DNA of 64,000 bases from contig JAUILQ010000003.1 of assembly GCA_030433005.1 (NCBI GenBank), positions 81,626 to 145,625 of the forward strand. The letters run 5' to 3'. The position numbers and the translations under genes were made by a program. The stretch's first letter is position 1; each line of letters opens with the position of its first letter. The DNA is from Alphaproteobacteria bacterium. GTDB lineage: Bacteria; Pseudomonadota; Alphaproteobacteria; Kiloniellales; DSM-21159. Shown here piece after piece: positions 1-7,081 of the stretch. The notes beneath the pieces were generated by a model. The model was not told the DNA's origin, searched no databases, and saw only the letters and a list, made by a program, of their open reading frames with translations.

Positions 1-426
1 CCAGCCGGTCATCGTGCCGCCGCCGGCGCGGTTGATCGAGGCCTCGCCGATGTAGCCGACGACGATCATGACCACGTCGGCGGTCACCAGCTTGGCCATC
101 AGGCCGCGGTCGAACTGCTTGCCGCCCAGCAGGATCGGGAAGACCGCCAGGATCAGCGGCGTGGTGATCAGCCAGTCGATGTAGCGGAAGTCGGTCGGGA
201 AGCCGGCGAGGTCGGCGGCCTGGCCGCTGGTGCCGACCATGTCCTTCATGACGAAGTAGTTGATCGCGGCGACCAGGGCGACCATCGCCGACAGGCTGGC
301 GACCGGGCTGTAGGCCGGCGTCAGATTGTTGCGCTCCATGAGGAAGTAGAGCACGCCGGCGGCCATGCCGGCGAAGGCGGCGGCGAAGCTGTACTGCGTC
401 GCCAGCACGAGAAGGTCGTAGGACAT
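1..426 (-). CDS. Microbial rhodopsin, probably sensory (5' part only)
   Basis: This is the first 142 codons of a seven-helix retinal protein; the rest lies left of the window. Translating the minus strand from the ATG at 426 gives helix A (about 5-28), helix B (41-60), helix C (80-99) and helix D (112-128). Helix C carries Arg81-Tyr82-Ile83-Asp84-Trp85, then Thr88, Thr89 and Pro90, the signature around the Schiff-base counterion (Asp84). Helix D carries Gly-Tyr-Ile-Gly-Glu, as in proteorhodopsins. The position equivalent to the proton donor (Asp84+11) is Val95, so a pump is unlikely. The tuning position (Asp84+8) is Ile92, which suggests green rather than blue absorption. GGAG at 436-439 is the likely RBS. 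The gene follows a transducer gene on the same strand after 66 bases, which supports a sensory role. The retinal-binding lysine of helix G cannot be seen here. Family membership is firm; function is inferred. Confidence 0.9.
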   Translation of the reverse strand, partial: MSYDLLVLATQYSFAAAFAGMAAGVLYFLMERNNLTPAYSPVASLSAMVALVAAINYFVMKDMVGTSGQAADLAGFPTDFRYIDWLITTPLILAVFPILLGGKQFDRGLMAKLVTADVVMIVVGYIGEASINRAGGGTMTGW

Positions 427-453
427 CACTCGAAGCTCCGATTGCTGAGGCTC

Positions 454-465
454 GGGGGGGGGGGG
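454..465. repeat. Homopolymer of 12 G between transducer and rhodopsin genes
   Basis: An uninterrupted run of 12 G (C12 on the coding strand) lies in the 66-base gap between the transducer stop and the rhodopsin start, about 15 bases upstream of the rhodopsin RBS. Such tracts can change length by slippage and can also be misread in sequencing. It is outside both coding regions, so a length change would alter spacing or mRNA structure rather than reading frame. Confidence 0.9.
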
Positions 466-492
466 AAGAAAAGCGAAGCTGCCGGCCGACGG

Positions 493-2016
493 TCAGGCGG
501 CCCTGCGCGCCGTCCCGGCGCCGGGTCCGGGATCGGCCGCGACGACCCCGCCGTCTTGCGCCAGGGCCTCGCGCTCGATCTTCGAGACGACCCGGCGGAT
601 CTGCTCGTCGACCACCTCGGCGATCTGCCGGCTGATCCGGTCGATCAGCTCGGCGCCCTCGCCGGAGTAGGTCTCGACCTGGCCGGCGAACTCTCCGACC
701 GTGCGGGAGGCCTCGATGACCTGGGCGAAGCGGCTCGACAGCTCGCCGGTCTCGCGCGCGCTCTCGGCTGCGCGGGCCTGGATGTCGCCGGCGGAGCCGG
801 CCTGCTCGGCGACCGAGCCGCGGACCTCCTCGGTCGAGCGCGAGATTTCCTGGACCACGTCGATCAGGGTCTCGATCGCCCCCGCGACCTCGGAGACCGA
901 GGCCTGGATGGCGCCGACCTGGCCGGTGATCTGTTCGGTCGCCTTGGTCGTCTGGTTGGCCAGCGACTTGACCTCGGAGGCGACGACGGCGAAGCCCTTG
1001 CCGGCCTCGCCGGCGCGCGCCGCCTCGATGGTCGCATTGAGCGCCAGCAGGTTGGTCTGGTCGGCGATGCGGTGGATCAGGTCGACGACGCGCGCGATTT
1101 CCTCGCTGGAGTCGGTCAGAGTCGTGATCTTGCCGCTGATTTCGGCAGCCTGGCGCGTCGCGCCCTCGACGGTCTCGATCGAGCGGGACACGCGCTCGGC
1201 GAGGTCGCGGTTGGTCTCGCCGAAGCTGCCGATCGATTCGACGACCTCGCCGCTTCTGGCCGCGGTCTGTCGCGCCGAGTCGTCGACCGCGGTGACCGAG
1301 TCGCCGAGCGAGCCGGCGATCTCGCTCATGGTCCGCGACATGGCGCCGAAGTTGCCGCGCAGGCCGTCCATGCTCTGGCCGGCCTCGGCCACGACGCTCT
1401 GAACCTGCTGCGAAACCTCGTCGAGCTGCTGGCGCAGCGCGCGCTGGCGCTCGGCCCTGAGCCGCAGCTCCTCGCCCTTCAGGCGCTCGACCTCCTGCGT
1501 CTTGGCGCGGAAGGTCTCGAGCGCCCGCGTCATGCGGGCCAGCTCGTCGACCTTCGAGTCGGGCAGCTCGACCTCGAGATTGCCGCCGGCCAGGCCAACC
1601 GTGGCGCGCGAGAGGCGGGCCAGGGGCGTGGCGAGGCTGCCGCCCAGCCACTGCGCCATGGCGATTCCGAGGAGCACGCAGACCGCGCCGAAGGCCAGGG
1701 CCTGGGTGCGCGCGCTGCCGATCTCATCGATCAGGGCCGCCGCCGGGGCGCCGGCGACAATCGAGTCCTCGAGGCCGGAGAAGGAGGCATTCGCCGAGAC
1801 CGCGGCGAACAGCGCCAGCCCGATCACCGCGACGAAGCCGGCATAGACCCGGGCGCGCACGCCGACCCCGGAGACCGCGACCGCGTCGGACGGAGCCGCC
1901 GGCGGCGTGCCGAGCGGCCGGCGAGCGCCACCCTCGGTCGCCGTCACCAGCGGCTCGGGCCCGTGAAAGCTCTTCGGAAAGCCGCGCCGCGCAACGAGAT
2001 CCAGGCTCATCACCAT
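493..2016 (-). CDS. Methyl-accepting transducer, likely rhodopsin partner
   Basis: This 507-residue receptor would relay a signal to CheA/CheW. After about 52 mostly polar residues come TM1 (about 55-77), a very short periplasmic loop (about 78-105), TM2 (about 106-126) and a HAMP domain (about 127-175). A long coiled-coil signalling domain follows, with the conserved hairpin tip at about 317-345 ([11 protein letters not shown]). The loop is too small to form a ligand-binding domain. That is the architecture of Htr transducers, which sense through a partner membrane protein. The gene lies immediately upstream of the rhodopsin gene on the same strand, in the htr-sop order. No C-terminal CheR-tethering pentapeptide is visible. 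A second ATG at 2010 has better spacing from the GGGG at 2017-2020 and may be the true start. Chemoreceptor identity is secure; the pairing with the rhodopsin is inferred. Confidence 0.93.
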   Translation of the reverse strand: MVMSLDLVARRGFPKSFHGPEPLVTATEGGARRPLGTPPAAPSDAVAVSGVGVRARVYAGFVAVIGLALFAAVSANASFSGLEDSIVAGAPAAALIDEIGSARTQALAFGAVCVLLGIAMAQWLGGSLATPLARLSRATVGLAGGNLEVELPDSKVDELARMTRALETFRAKTQEVERLKGEELRLRAERQRALRQQLDEVSQQVQSVVAEAGQSMDGLRGNFGAMSRTMSEIAGSLGDSVTAVDDSARQTAARSGEVVESIGSFGETNRDLAERVSRSIETVEGATRQAAEISGKITTLTDSSEEIARVVDLIHRIADQTNLLALNATIEAARAGEAGKGFAVVASEVKSLANQTTKATEQITGQVGAIQASVSEVAGAIETLIDVVQEISRSTEEVRGSVAEQAGSAGDIQARAAESARETGELSSRFAQVIEASRTVGEFAGQVETYSGEGAELIDRISRQIAEVVDEQIRRVVSKIEREALAQDGGVVAADPGPGAGTARRAA

Positions 2017-2111
2017 CCCCAGGCTGGTTCGATCCAGTGGGGGGTTTACGCGCGCCAGTCTGAATAAACTCCTTACTTATATGTCCCTACGAACAACATT
2101 TCGCCGGCGTG
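2017..2111 (-). promoter_or_regulatory. Presumed promoter region of transducer-rhodopsin pair
   Basis: This 95-base gap lies upstream of the transducer. It holds an AT-rich patch at about 2063-2100 (TATAAGT on the minus strand), unusual for this GC-rich window and a likely promoter position. I could not assign clear -35 and -10 hexamers and saw no CtrA box. Confidence 0.35.
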
Positions 2112-2816
2112 TTATCGGGCCGTGATGCGGTAGGCGCAGCGCCGCGCGCCGGCCAGGATGTGGTCGAGGCGCTCGACGGCGGCGTCCTTGCCGAGGGCCT
2201 TGCGGAAGACCTCCAGCTCGACCTGGCATAGACCGCTGCAGGTGCGCGCCGCGACGCAGATCGGGCAGTGGTTCTCGACGAGCAGCCAGCCGCCGCCGGC
2301 CTCGTCGGGCAGCGCCTCGACGCCGGCCATGTAGCCCTCGGCGTCGCGGACCGCCGCCAGCGCCGCGACCCGCTCGCCGAGCGGCGCGTCGCGGTCGATG
2401 CGCTTCTTGTAGTCGGCTGCGACCTGCTTGCCGCGGGCCTTGAGCAGTCGGGCCATGCCCTTGTCGCCGAAAGCCTTGTCCATGGCGCTCAGCAGCCCGG
2501 CCGAGAGCTCGGCGTGGGCGTCGGGAAAGAAACGCTCGGCGGCGGGCGTCACGCGCCAGAGCTTGGCCGGCCGGCCGACCGGCCGGGCCTCCTCCTCGTA
2601 GGCGACGAAGCCTTCGTCCCGGAGCGCGTAGAGATGCTGGCGCACCGCCATCGCGGTGACGCCCAGCTCGGCGGAGAGCGCCCCGGCATCCTGGGGCCCG
2701 TGCAGCTTCAGCAGGCGCAGGATCGCCTCGCGGCTGCGGCTGTCGCCGGCCTTCGGGCCCTGGCGGCGCGCCTGGGCGTTCGGACTGGCCGAGCGGGCTT
2801 CGGGCTGATTCGTCAT
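2112..2816 (-). CDS. SufR-like Fe-S transcriptional regulator (COG2345)
   Basis: This is a 234-residue predicted DNA-binding regulator. A winged helix-turn-helix occupies about residues 25-90 (SREAILRLLKLHGP, then LSAELGVTAMAVRQHLYAL). An alpha-helical middle region and a Cys cluster follow: Cys184, Cys187, Cys193 and Cys197, plus Cys227 in the terminal Arg-Arg-Cys-Ala-Tyr-Arg. In SufR-type regulators such C-terminal cysteines ligate a 2Fe-2S or 4Fe-4S cluster that controls DNA binding. The ATG at 2816 was chosen because the helix-turn-helix follows soon after and the divergent promoter region starts there. The divergently transcribed neighbour is itself a Rieske Fe-S protein, a likely target. 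No suf genes are adjacent, so the name sufR is not assigned. Confidence 0.8.
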   Translation of the reverse strand: MTNQPEARSASPNAQARRQGPKAGDSRSREAILRLLKLHGPQDAGALSAELGVTAMAVRQHLYALRDEGFVAYEEEARPVGRPAKLWRVTPAAERFFPDAHAELSAGLLSAMDKAFGDKGMARLLKARGKQVAADYKKRIDRDAPLGERVAALAAVRDAEGYMAGVEALPDEAGGGWLLVENHCPICVAARTCSGLCQVELEVFRKALGKDAAVERLDHILAGARRCAYRITAR

Positions 2817-2837
2817 GGGGATTTCGTAAAGAACGGA

Positions 2838-2852
2838 CTTGCGAAACGCAAG
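2838..2852. promoter_or_regulatory. Operator-like inverted repeat in divergent promoter
   Basis: CTTGCG-AAA-CGCAAG is a perfect 6-bp inverted repeat in the 90-base gap between the SufR-like regulator and the Rieske gene. A TATAAA element at 2874-2879 lies downstream on the plus strand as a possible -10 for the Rieske gene. The location suggests the regulator's operator; this is inference from position and symmetry. Confidence 0.45.
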
Positions 2853-2906
2853 CGCAGCGCGCAGGCTAGGGTTTATAAAATAGTTCCTTGAGAAAGGGAG
2901 GGTGCC

Positions 2907-4499
2907 ATGGAGGGGTCCTGGCAGGAGGTCGCCAGCGTCGACTCGCTGGAGCCGCGGGGCCGGCGGCTGGTCAAGATCGCGGGCCGCCAGATAGCCCTGT
3001 TCCGCCACGACGGCCGGGTCTTCGCCTGCAACAACCGCTGCCCGCACGAGGGCTACCCGCTGATCGAGGGCAGCGTCGCGGACGCCGAGGCGGCCGGCGG
3101 GGACGGCTGCGTGCTGACCTGCAACTGGCACAACTGGAAGTTCGACCTGGCGAGCGGCGAGACCCTGGTCGGCGGCGACCGCCTGCGGCTCTATCCGACC
3201 CGGGTCGAGGACGGGCGGATCCTGCTCGACCTCGCCGAGCCGCCCGCCGAGGCGCGCCGGGAAGCCGCGCTCGCGGGCCTGGCGGAGGCCTTCCGGCGCA
3301 ACGAGCGCGACCGCATGGCGCGCGAGGTCGCGCGGCTGGAGCGCGCCGGCAGCGACCCGCTGGAGGCGCTGCGCCGGGCGATCGGCTGGACCCACGACCG
3401 CTTCGAGTTCGGCACGACCCACGCCCTGGCGGCGCTGCCCGACTGGCTGCGCCTGCGCGAGCGGGCCTCGACGCCGGCCGAGCGCCTGGTGGCGCTCGTC
3501 GAGGTGCTCGACCACCTCAACTGGGACAGCCTGCGCGAGCCGGCCTATCCCTACGCCGTGCAGACGGCATGCTGGTCCCACGACGGCTTGGTCGCGGCGA
3601 TCGAGGCCGAGGACGAGCCGGCGGCGGTCGCGATCCTGCGCGGCGGCCTGGGCGAGGCGCGGCCCTACGAGGCGATCGAGGCGGCGCTCGCCGAGGCGGC
3701 CCTCGTGCACTACCAGGACTTCGGGCATGCCGCGATCTACACGCTGAAGACGGGCGAAGCGGTCGAGGCCCTTGGTCCCTCCGTCGCCGAGCCGCTGCTG
3801 TTGGCTCTGGTCCGCTCCCTGGTCATGGCGCAGCGCGAGGACCTGATCCCCGAGTTCCGCGCCTATGGCCCGGCGCTCGCCGCCTGGGACGGCCGCGGCG
3901 ACCGGCCGGTCGAGGCCGCGGACTTCCGCGGCCTCGGCGTGCGCCAGGCGCTCGAGCGTTGCCTGCGGTCGAGCGGGCGGCCGGACGCGCTCTACCAGGC
4001 GCTGCTGGGCGCGGCGGCGGAGCAGTGGCTGACCTTCGACCTCGCGGTCATGCGGCGCACCGACAACCCGGTCTCGCAGAACGTCGGCTGGCTCGACTTC
4101 ACCCACGCCGTGACCTCGGCCAATGCCGGGCGCCGGCTGGCCGCGCGCCACCCGGCGCTCCGGCCGGCGGTGCTGCTGCAACTCGCCTGCTTCGTCGGCC
4201 GCAACGCGACCTACCGAGACGAGACGGTGCGCGAAGCCGACTGGGCGGTCGCCGAGCCCGAGGCCTTCTTCGCGGCGCGCTTCGCGGGCCTGTTCGACCA
4301 CGGCGTGCCCGAGCCGATCGTCGCCGCGCACCTGGTCAAGACACTGACCGCGGTCGAGGAGGAGTGGCGCGCCTTTCCCGGGGCCGCCTGGCGCCCGACG
4401 CTCCTGGCCGCGACCCGGCGCTTCCTGGAGAACCCGCTGAAGCGCCGCCACGGCCTCAGGAACGCGACCCAGGCGCTGGACTTCGTCGCGGTCGAGTAG
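2907..4499 (+). CDS. Rieske 2Fe-2S protein with long helical C-terminal domain
   Basis: This 530-residue protein starts with a Rieske domain (about 5-105). Cluster ligands are Cys45-Pro-His47 and Cys72-x2-His75 within Cys-Asn-Trp-His-Asn-Trp-Lys-Phe-Asp. Residues 110-530 are predicted alpha-helical with conserved-looking His-rich stretches (LVHYQDFGHAAIY near 270 and GWLDFTHAVTSANA near 395). They do not resemble the catalytic domain of ring-hydroxylating oxygenases. This region may belong to the questin-oxidase-like family, but I cannot confirm that. The Rieske centre would feed electrons to the C-terminal domain in a cytoplasmic oxidoreductase of unknown substrate. The start is supported by GGGAGGG just upstream of the ATG. 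It is divergent from a SufR-like regulator, which suggests control by Fe-S status. Confidence 0.85.
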   Translation: MEGSWQEVASVDSLEPRGRRLVKIAGRQIALFRHDGRVFACNNRCPHEGYPLIEGSVADAEAAGGDGCVLTCNWHNWKFDLASGETLVGGDRLRLYPTRVEDGRILLDLAEPPAEARREAALAGLAEAFRRNERDRMAREVARLERAGSDPLEALRRAIGWTHDRFEFGTTHALAALPDWLRLRERASTPAERLVALVEVLDHLNWDSLREPAYPYAVQTACWSHDGLVAAIEAEDEPAAVAILRGGLGEARPYEAIEAALAEAALVHYQDFGHAAIYTLKTGEAVEALGPSVAEPLLLALVRSLVMAQREDLIPEFRAYGPALAAWDGRGDRPVEAADFRGLGVRQALERCLRSSGRPDALYQALLGAAAEQWLTFDLAVMRRTDNPVSQNVGWLDFTHAVTSANAGRRLAARHPALRPAVLLQLACFVGRNATYRDETVREADWAVAEPEAFFAARFAGLFDHGVPEPIVAAHLVKTLTAVEEEWRAFPGAAWRPTLLAATRRFLENPLKRRHGLRNATQALDFVAVE

Positions 4500-4518
4500 G
4501 CGCGCGGGCCGGGCCCGG

Positions 4519-4932
4519 CTAGGCCTCCTGCTCGATGCGGTCCATGTCGTCGTCGGACAGGCCGAAGTGATGGCCGATCTCGTGGATCAGCACGTGGCGC
4601 ACGACCCGGCTGAGGTCCTCCTCGCTCTCGCACCAGTAGTCGAGGATCGGCCGCCGGTAGAGGAAGATGCGGTCGAGGTCGTCGGGCTGGCCGGTGACGC
4701 TCTGGCGGGTCAGCTCGACGCCCCGGTAGAGGCCCAGGATGTCGAAGTGCGACTCAAGGTCCATCTCCTCCATCGTCTCCTCGTCCGGGAAGTCCTCGAC
4801 GTGGATCGCCACGTTCTCCACGAAGCGGCGCAGCTCCGGCGGGATCGCGCTCAGGGCCTCTCGGGCCATGGCCTCCATGTCGTCGAGCGTCGGCGGCGCG
4901 CCGAAGCGGTGAAGCAGGCTCTGATGTGCCAT
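4519..4932 (-). CDS. Zincin-like metallopeptidase family protein (DUF1025 type)
   Basis: This small predicted metallopeptidase has 137 residues. The zinc motif HEIGHHFGLSDDDM (HExxH) lies near the C-terminus, preceded by the family's ILDYWCESEEDL region and an acidic FPDEETMEEM segment. Members of this family (PF06262) are short cytoplasmic proteins with unknown substrates. The ATG at 4932 is preferred over 4953 because GAGGA lies 6 bases upstream of it. It is divergent from the pterin dehydratase gene. Family assignment is good; biochemical role is unknown. Confidence 0.85.
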   Translation of the reverse strand: MAHQSLLHRFGAPPTLDDMEAMAREALSAIPPELRRFVENVAIHVEDFPDEETMEEMDLESHFDILGLYRGVELTRQSVTGQPDDLDRIFLYRRPILDYWCESEEDLSRVVRHVLIHEIGHHFGLSDDDMDRIEQEA

Positions 4933-5040
4933 GGCGAGTCCTCGGATGCCCATGCCTAGCGCCGTCCCGCGGCCTTGACCCGGGCCGGCGGGGCCGCCAC
5001 CTCAGCGGCGCGGGACATTTCGACGGAAGGAAGCGAGGGC

Positions 5041-5334
5041 ATGGCTGAGAAACTGTCTCCGGATGAGCGGGAAAAGGCGCTGGCCGGGCTGGCCGGCTGG
5101 AGCGCCGTCGAGGGACGGGACGCGATCGCGAAGTCATTCCGCTTCGCCGACTTCAACGGGGCCTTCGGCTTCATGAGCCGGGTGGCGCTGATGGCGGAGA
5201 AGATGGATCACCATCCCGAGTGGTTCAACGTATACAACAAGGTCGAGGTCACGCTGTCGACCCACGACGCCGGTGGGCTGACCGAGCTGGACCTTCGCCT
5301 GGCCCGCTTCTGCGACAAGGCGGCGGCCGGCTGA
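5041..5334 (+). CDS. phhB: 4a-hydroxytetrahydrobiopterin dehydratase
   Basis: This 97-residue pterin-4a-carbinolamine dehydratase recycles the pterin cofactor after aromatic amino acid hydroxylation. The diagnostic motif is present: Glu-Lys-Met-Asp-His-His-Pro-Glu-Trp, then Tyr-Asn-Lys-Val, then [11 protein letters not shown]. The paired histidines are the catalytic pair. Length matches the family (95-110). The ATG at 5041 follows GGAAGGAAG and was preferred over an upstream in-frame ATG at 4975. No phenylalanine hydroxylase gene lies nearby. Confidence 0.95.
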   Translation: MAEKLSPDEREKALAGLAGWSAVEGRDAIAKSFRFADFNGAFGFMSRVALMAEKMDHHPEWFNVYNKVEVTLSTHDAGGLTELDLRLARFCDKAAAG

Positions 5335-5398
5335 GCCTGCGCGCCTGCGCCCTCTGCGCAGCCGGCCGATTCTCGGCGGATTCTGTTTGAATTGCACT

Positions 5399-5426
5399 TT
5401 TGTGTGGGCTCCGCGGGCGCTATATA
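5399..5426 (+). promoter_or_regulatory. Candidate promoter of trcR
   Basis: TTTGTG at 5399-5404 and TATATA at 5421-5426 are separated by 16 bases. They sit about 80 bases before the trcR start in an otherwise GC-rich gap. A weak hairpin (CTGCGC/GCGCAG, 5345-5361) upstream could end phhB transcription but has no T-tract. Confidence 0.45.
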
Positions 5427-5506
5427 ACGCTCATTCCGACAATGCGGAGCATCCCCGAGGGGATGCGGCGACGGGCGAAGGGCCCGGCGCCGAAGGAGGA
5501 GAATTC

Positions 5507-6145
5507 ATGTCCAATCTTCCGCTCATGCCGAAGGCGACCGCCGTCTGGCTGGTCGACAACACCTCCCTGACGTTCGAGCAGATCGCCGAGTTCTGCGGCC
5601 TGCACCCGCTCGAGGTGCAGGGCATCGCGGACGGCGAGGTCGCCGGCGGCATCCAGGGCATGGACCCGGTCGCCATCCATACGCTGGACAAGGGCGAGAT
5701 CGAGCGCTGCGAGAAGGACCGCTCGCTGCGCCTCAGGATGGCCAAGCGCGATCTGCCGGAGCCGGCCAAGCGCACCAAGGGCCCGCGCTACACCCCGGTC
5801 GCCAAGCGCCAGGACAAGCCCGACGGCATCGCCTGGCTGCTGCGCAACCATCCCGAGCTCAAGGAGAGCCAGATCTCCAAGCTGATCGGCACGACCAAGA
5901 CGACGATCCAGGCGGTGCGCGAGCGCACGCACTGGAACTCGTCGAACATCCGGCCGCGCGATCCCGTGCTGCTCGGCCTGTGCAGCCAGACCGAGCTGAA
6001 CGCCGCCGTCCTGCGCGCCCGCAAGGCCGCCGAGCGCGCCGGCGAGCCGATCCCGCAGCCGCAGCCCGAGGTCGAGCGCTACGAGTCCGAGAGCGAGAGC
6101 GGCGGCAGCGGCCGCCCCGACCTCTCGATGTTCAAGCTGGGCTGA
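5507..6145 (+). CDS. trcR: TrcR/DUF1013 cell-cycle transcriptional regulator
   Basis: This 212-residue protein belongs to the DUF1013 family, which is restricted to Alphaproteobacteria and annotated as cell-cycle regulator TrcR. It opens with MSNLPLMPKATAVWLVDNT and LTFEQIAEFCGLHPLEVQGIADGE, a helix-turn-helix-like region. A basic linker (about 85-110) and a second helix-turn-helix-like stretch (HPELKESQISKLIGTTKTTI) follow. The Ser/Glu-rich C-terminus ends in Leu-Ser-Met-Phe-Lys-Leu-Gly. AAGGAGGA at 5493-5500, 6 bases upstream, fixes the start. The DUF533 gene follows after 13 bases. Confidence 0.9.
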   Translation: MSNLPLMPKATAVWLVDNTSLTFEQIAEFCGLHPLEVQGIADGEVAGGIQGMDPVAIHTLDKGEIERCEKDRSLRLRMAKRDLPEPAKRTKGPRYTPVAKRQDKPDGIAWLLRNHPELKESQISKLIGTTKTTIQAVRERTHWNSSNIRPRDPVLLGLCSQTELNAAVLRARKAAERAGEPIPQPQPEVERYESESESGGSGRPDLSMFKLG

Positions 6146-6158
6146 GGCCGGCGTCTCG

Positions 6159-6935
6159 ATGAAGGAACTCCAGGGCCTGCTCAACGGCTTTCTCGGCAGC
6201 CTGCAGGGCGACCAGAGCGGCAACGCCGCCGCGCGCGGCGGCCAGCAAAGCGGTGGGCAGCAAAGCGGTGGGCAGCAGGGCGTCGCGGGCGGCCTGCTCG
6301 GCGGCAACCTCGGTCAGCTGGCCGGTGCCGCCGGCGTCGGTGGCCTGGCCGGCCTGCTGATGGGCTCCAAGGGCGGCCGCAAGTTCATGGGCAAGGCGGC
6401 GAGCTACGGCGGCTTGGCGCTGCTCGGCGGGCTCGCCTACAAGGCCTACAGCGACTGGCAGGCCGGCAAGGCGCCGGCCAGCACCGCCGCCTCGACCGCC
6501 GTCGAGCCGATTCCGGTGCCGCCGGCCGACGGCCAGTTCCTGCCGCCCGACGAGCCAGACGAGGCCGGCGCCGAAGATCTCTCCCTGGCCCTGGTCCGGG
6601 CGATGATCGCCGCCGCCAAGGCCGACGGCCACATCGACGCCGACGAGCAGCGCCGCCTGTTCGAGCAGATCGGCAGCCTGGATCTGACCCAGGCGCAGAA
6701 GGGGCTGGTCATGGACGAGCTCTCGAAGCCGCTCGACATGGACGCGGTGGTCGCCAGCGCCACGACGCCGGAGCGCGCCGCCGAGATCTACTGCGCCTCG
6801 CTGATGGCGATCGATCCCGACGGGCCGGCCGAGCGCGGCTACCTGGCGTTCCTGGCCGGCCGCCTGAAGCTCGATCCCAAGCTGGTCGAGCACCTCCACG
6901 CCTCGGTCGAAGGCGCCGCCGACCCGGCCGCCTGA
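6159..6935 (+). CDS. TerB-like DUF533 inner-membrane-associated protein
   Basis: This 258-residue protein has three parts. The Gly/Gln-rich N-terminus contains a tandem Gly-Gln-Gln-Ser-Gly repeat, encoded by nearly identical 15-base units at about 6240-6280. A Gly/Ala-rich hydrophobic segment (about 40-105) could insert in the membrane. A C-terminal TerB-like helical domain (about 140-250) includes AKADGHIDADEQRRLFEQI, where acidic residues may bind metal. This is the DUF533/YebE organisation. The function is unknown; a stress or envelope role has been suggested for the family. It is probably co-transcribed with trcR. Confidence 0.85.
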   Translation: MKELQGLLNGFLGSLQGDQSGNAAARGGQQSGGQQSGGQQGVAGGLLGGNLGQLAGAAGVGGLAGLLMGSKGGRKFMGKAASYGGLALLGGLAYKAYSDWQAGKAPASTAASTAVEPIPVPPADGQFLPPDEPDEAGAEDLSLALVRAMIAAAKADGHIDADEQRRLFEQIGSLDLTQAQKGLVMDELSKPLDMDAVVASATTPERAAEIYCASLMAIDPDGPAERGYLAFLAGRLKLDPKLVEHLHASVEGAADPAA

Positions 6936-6962
6936 GCGGCCGCGGTCAGGGTCCGCGCCAAG

Positions 6963-7059
6963 CGCTTGCATGGTTCGACAAGCTCACCATGAAGCGCGGC
7001 TAGAAGCAGGCGCGAGCCCTACCGTCGCTTCATGGTGAGCTTGTCGAACCATGCAAGCG
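6963..7059. repeat. REP-like perfect inverted repeat between convergent genes
   Basis: Two 34-base arms (6963-6996 and 7026-7059) are perfect reverse complements around a 29-base loop, between the convergent DUF533 and SDR genes. The core (TTCGACAAGCTCACCATG) belongs to a family of palindromic repeats widespread in Proteobacteria that is often mistranslated as MVRQAHHE. As RNA it would form a very strong hairpin on either strand and could act as a bidirectional terminator. It has no obvious target-site duplication. Confidence 0.9.
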
Positions 7060-7081
7060 TGGAAACACGCGAGGCCCGAGC

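Noticed and set aside
2888..4522. Plus-strand frame of 544 codons overlapping the Rieske gene
   Set aside because: Arg/Gly/Ala-rich translation with no motifs, while the +1 alternative encodes the Rieske Cys/His ligands and has a good RBS.
6240..6282. Possible CRISPR-like short repeats in the DUF533 gene
   Set aside because: They are in-frame 15-base codon repeats for Gly-Gln-Gln-Ser-Gly with no spacers.
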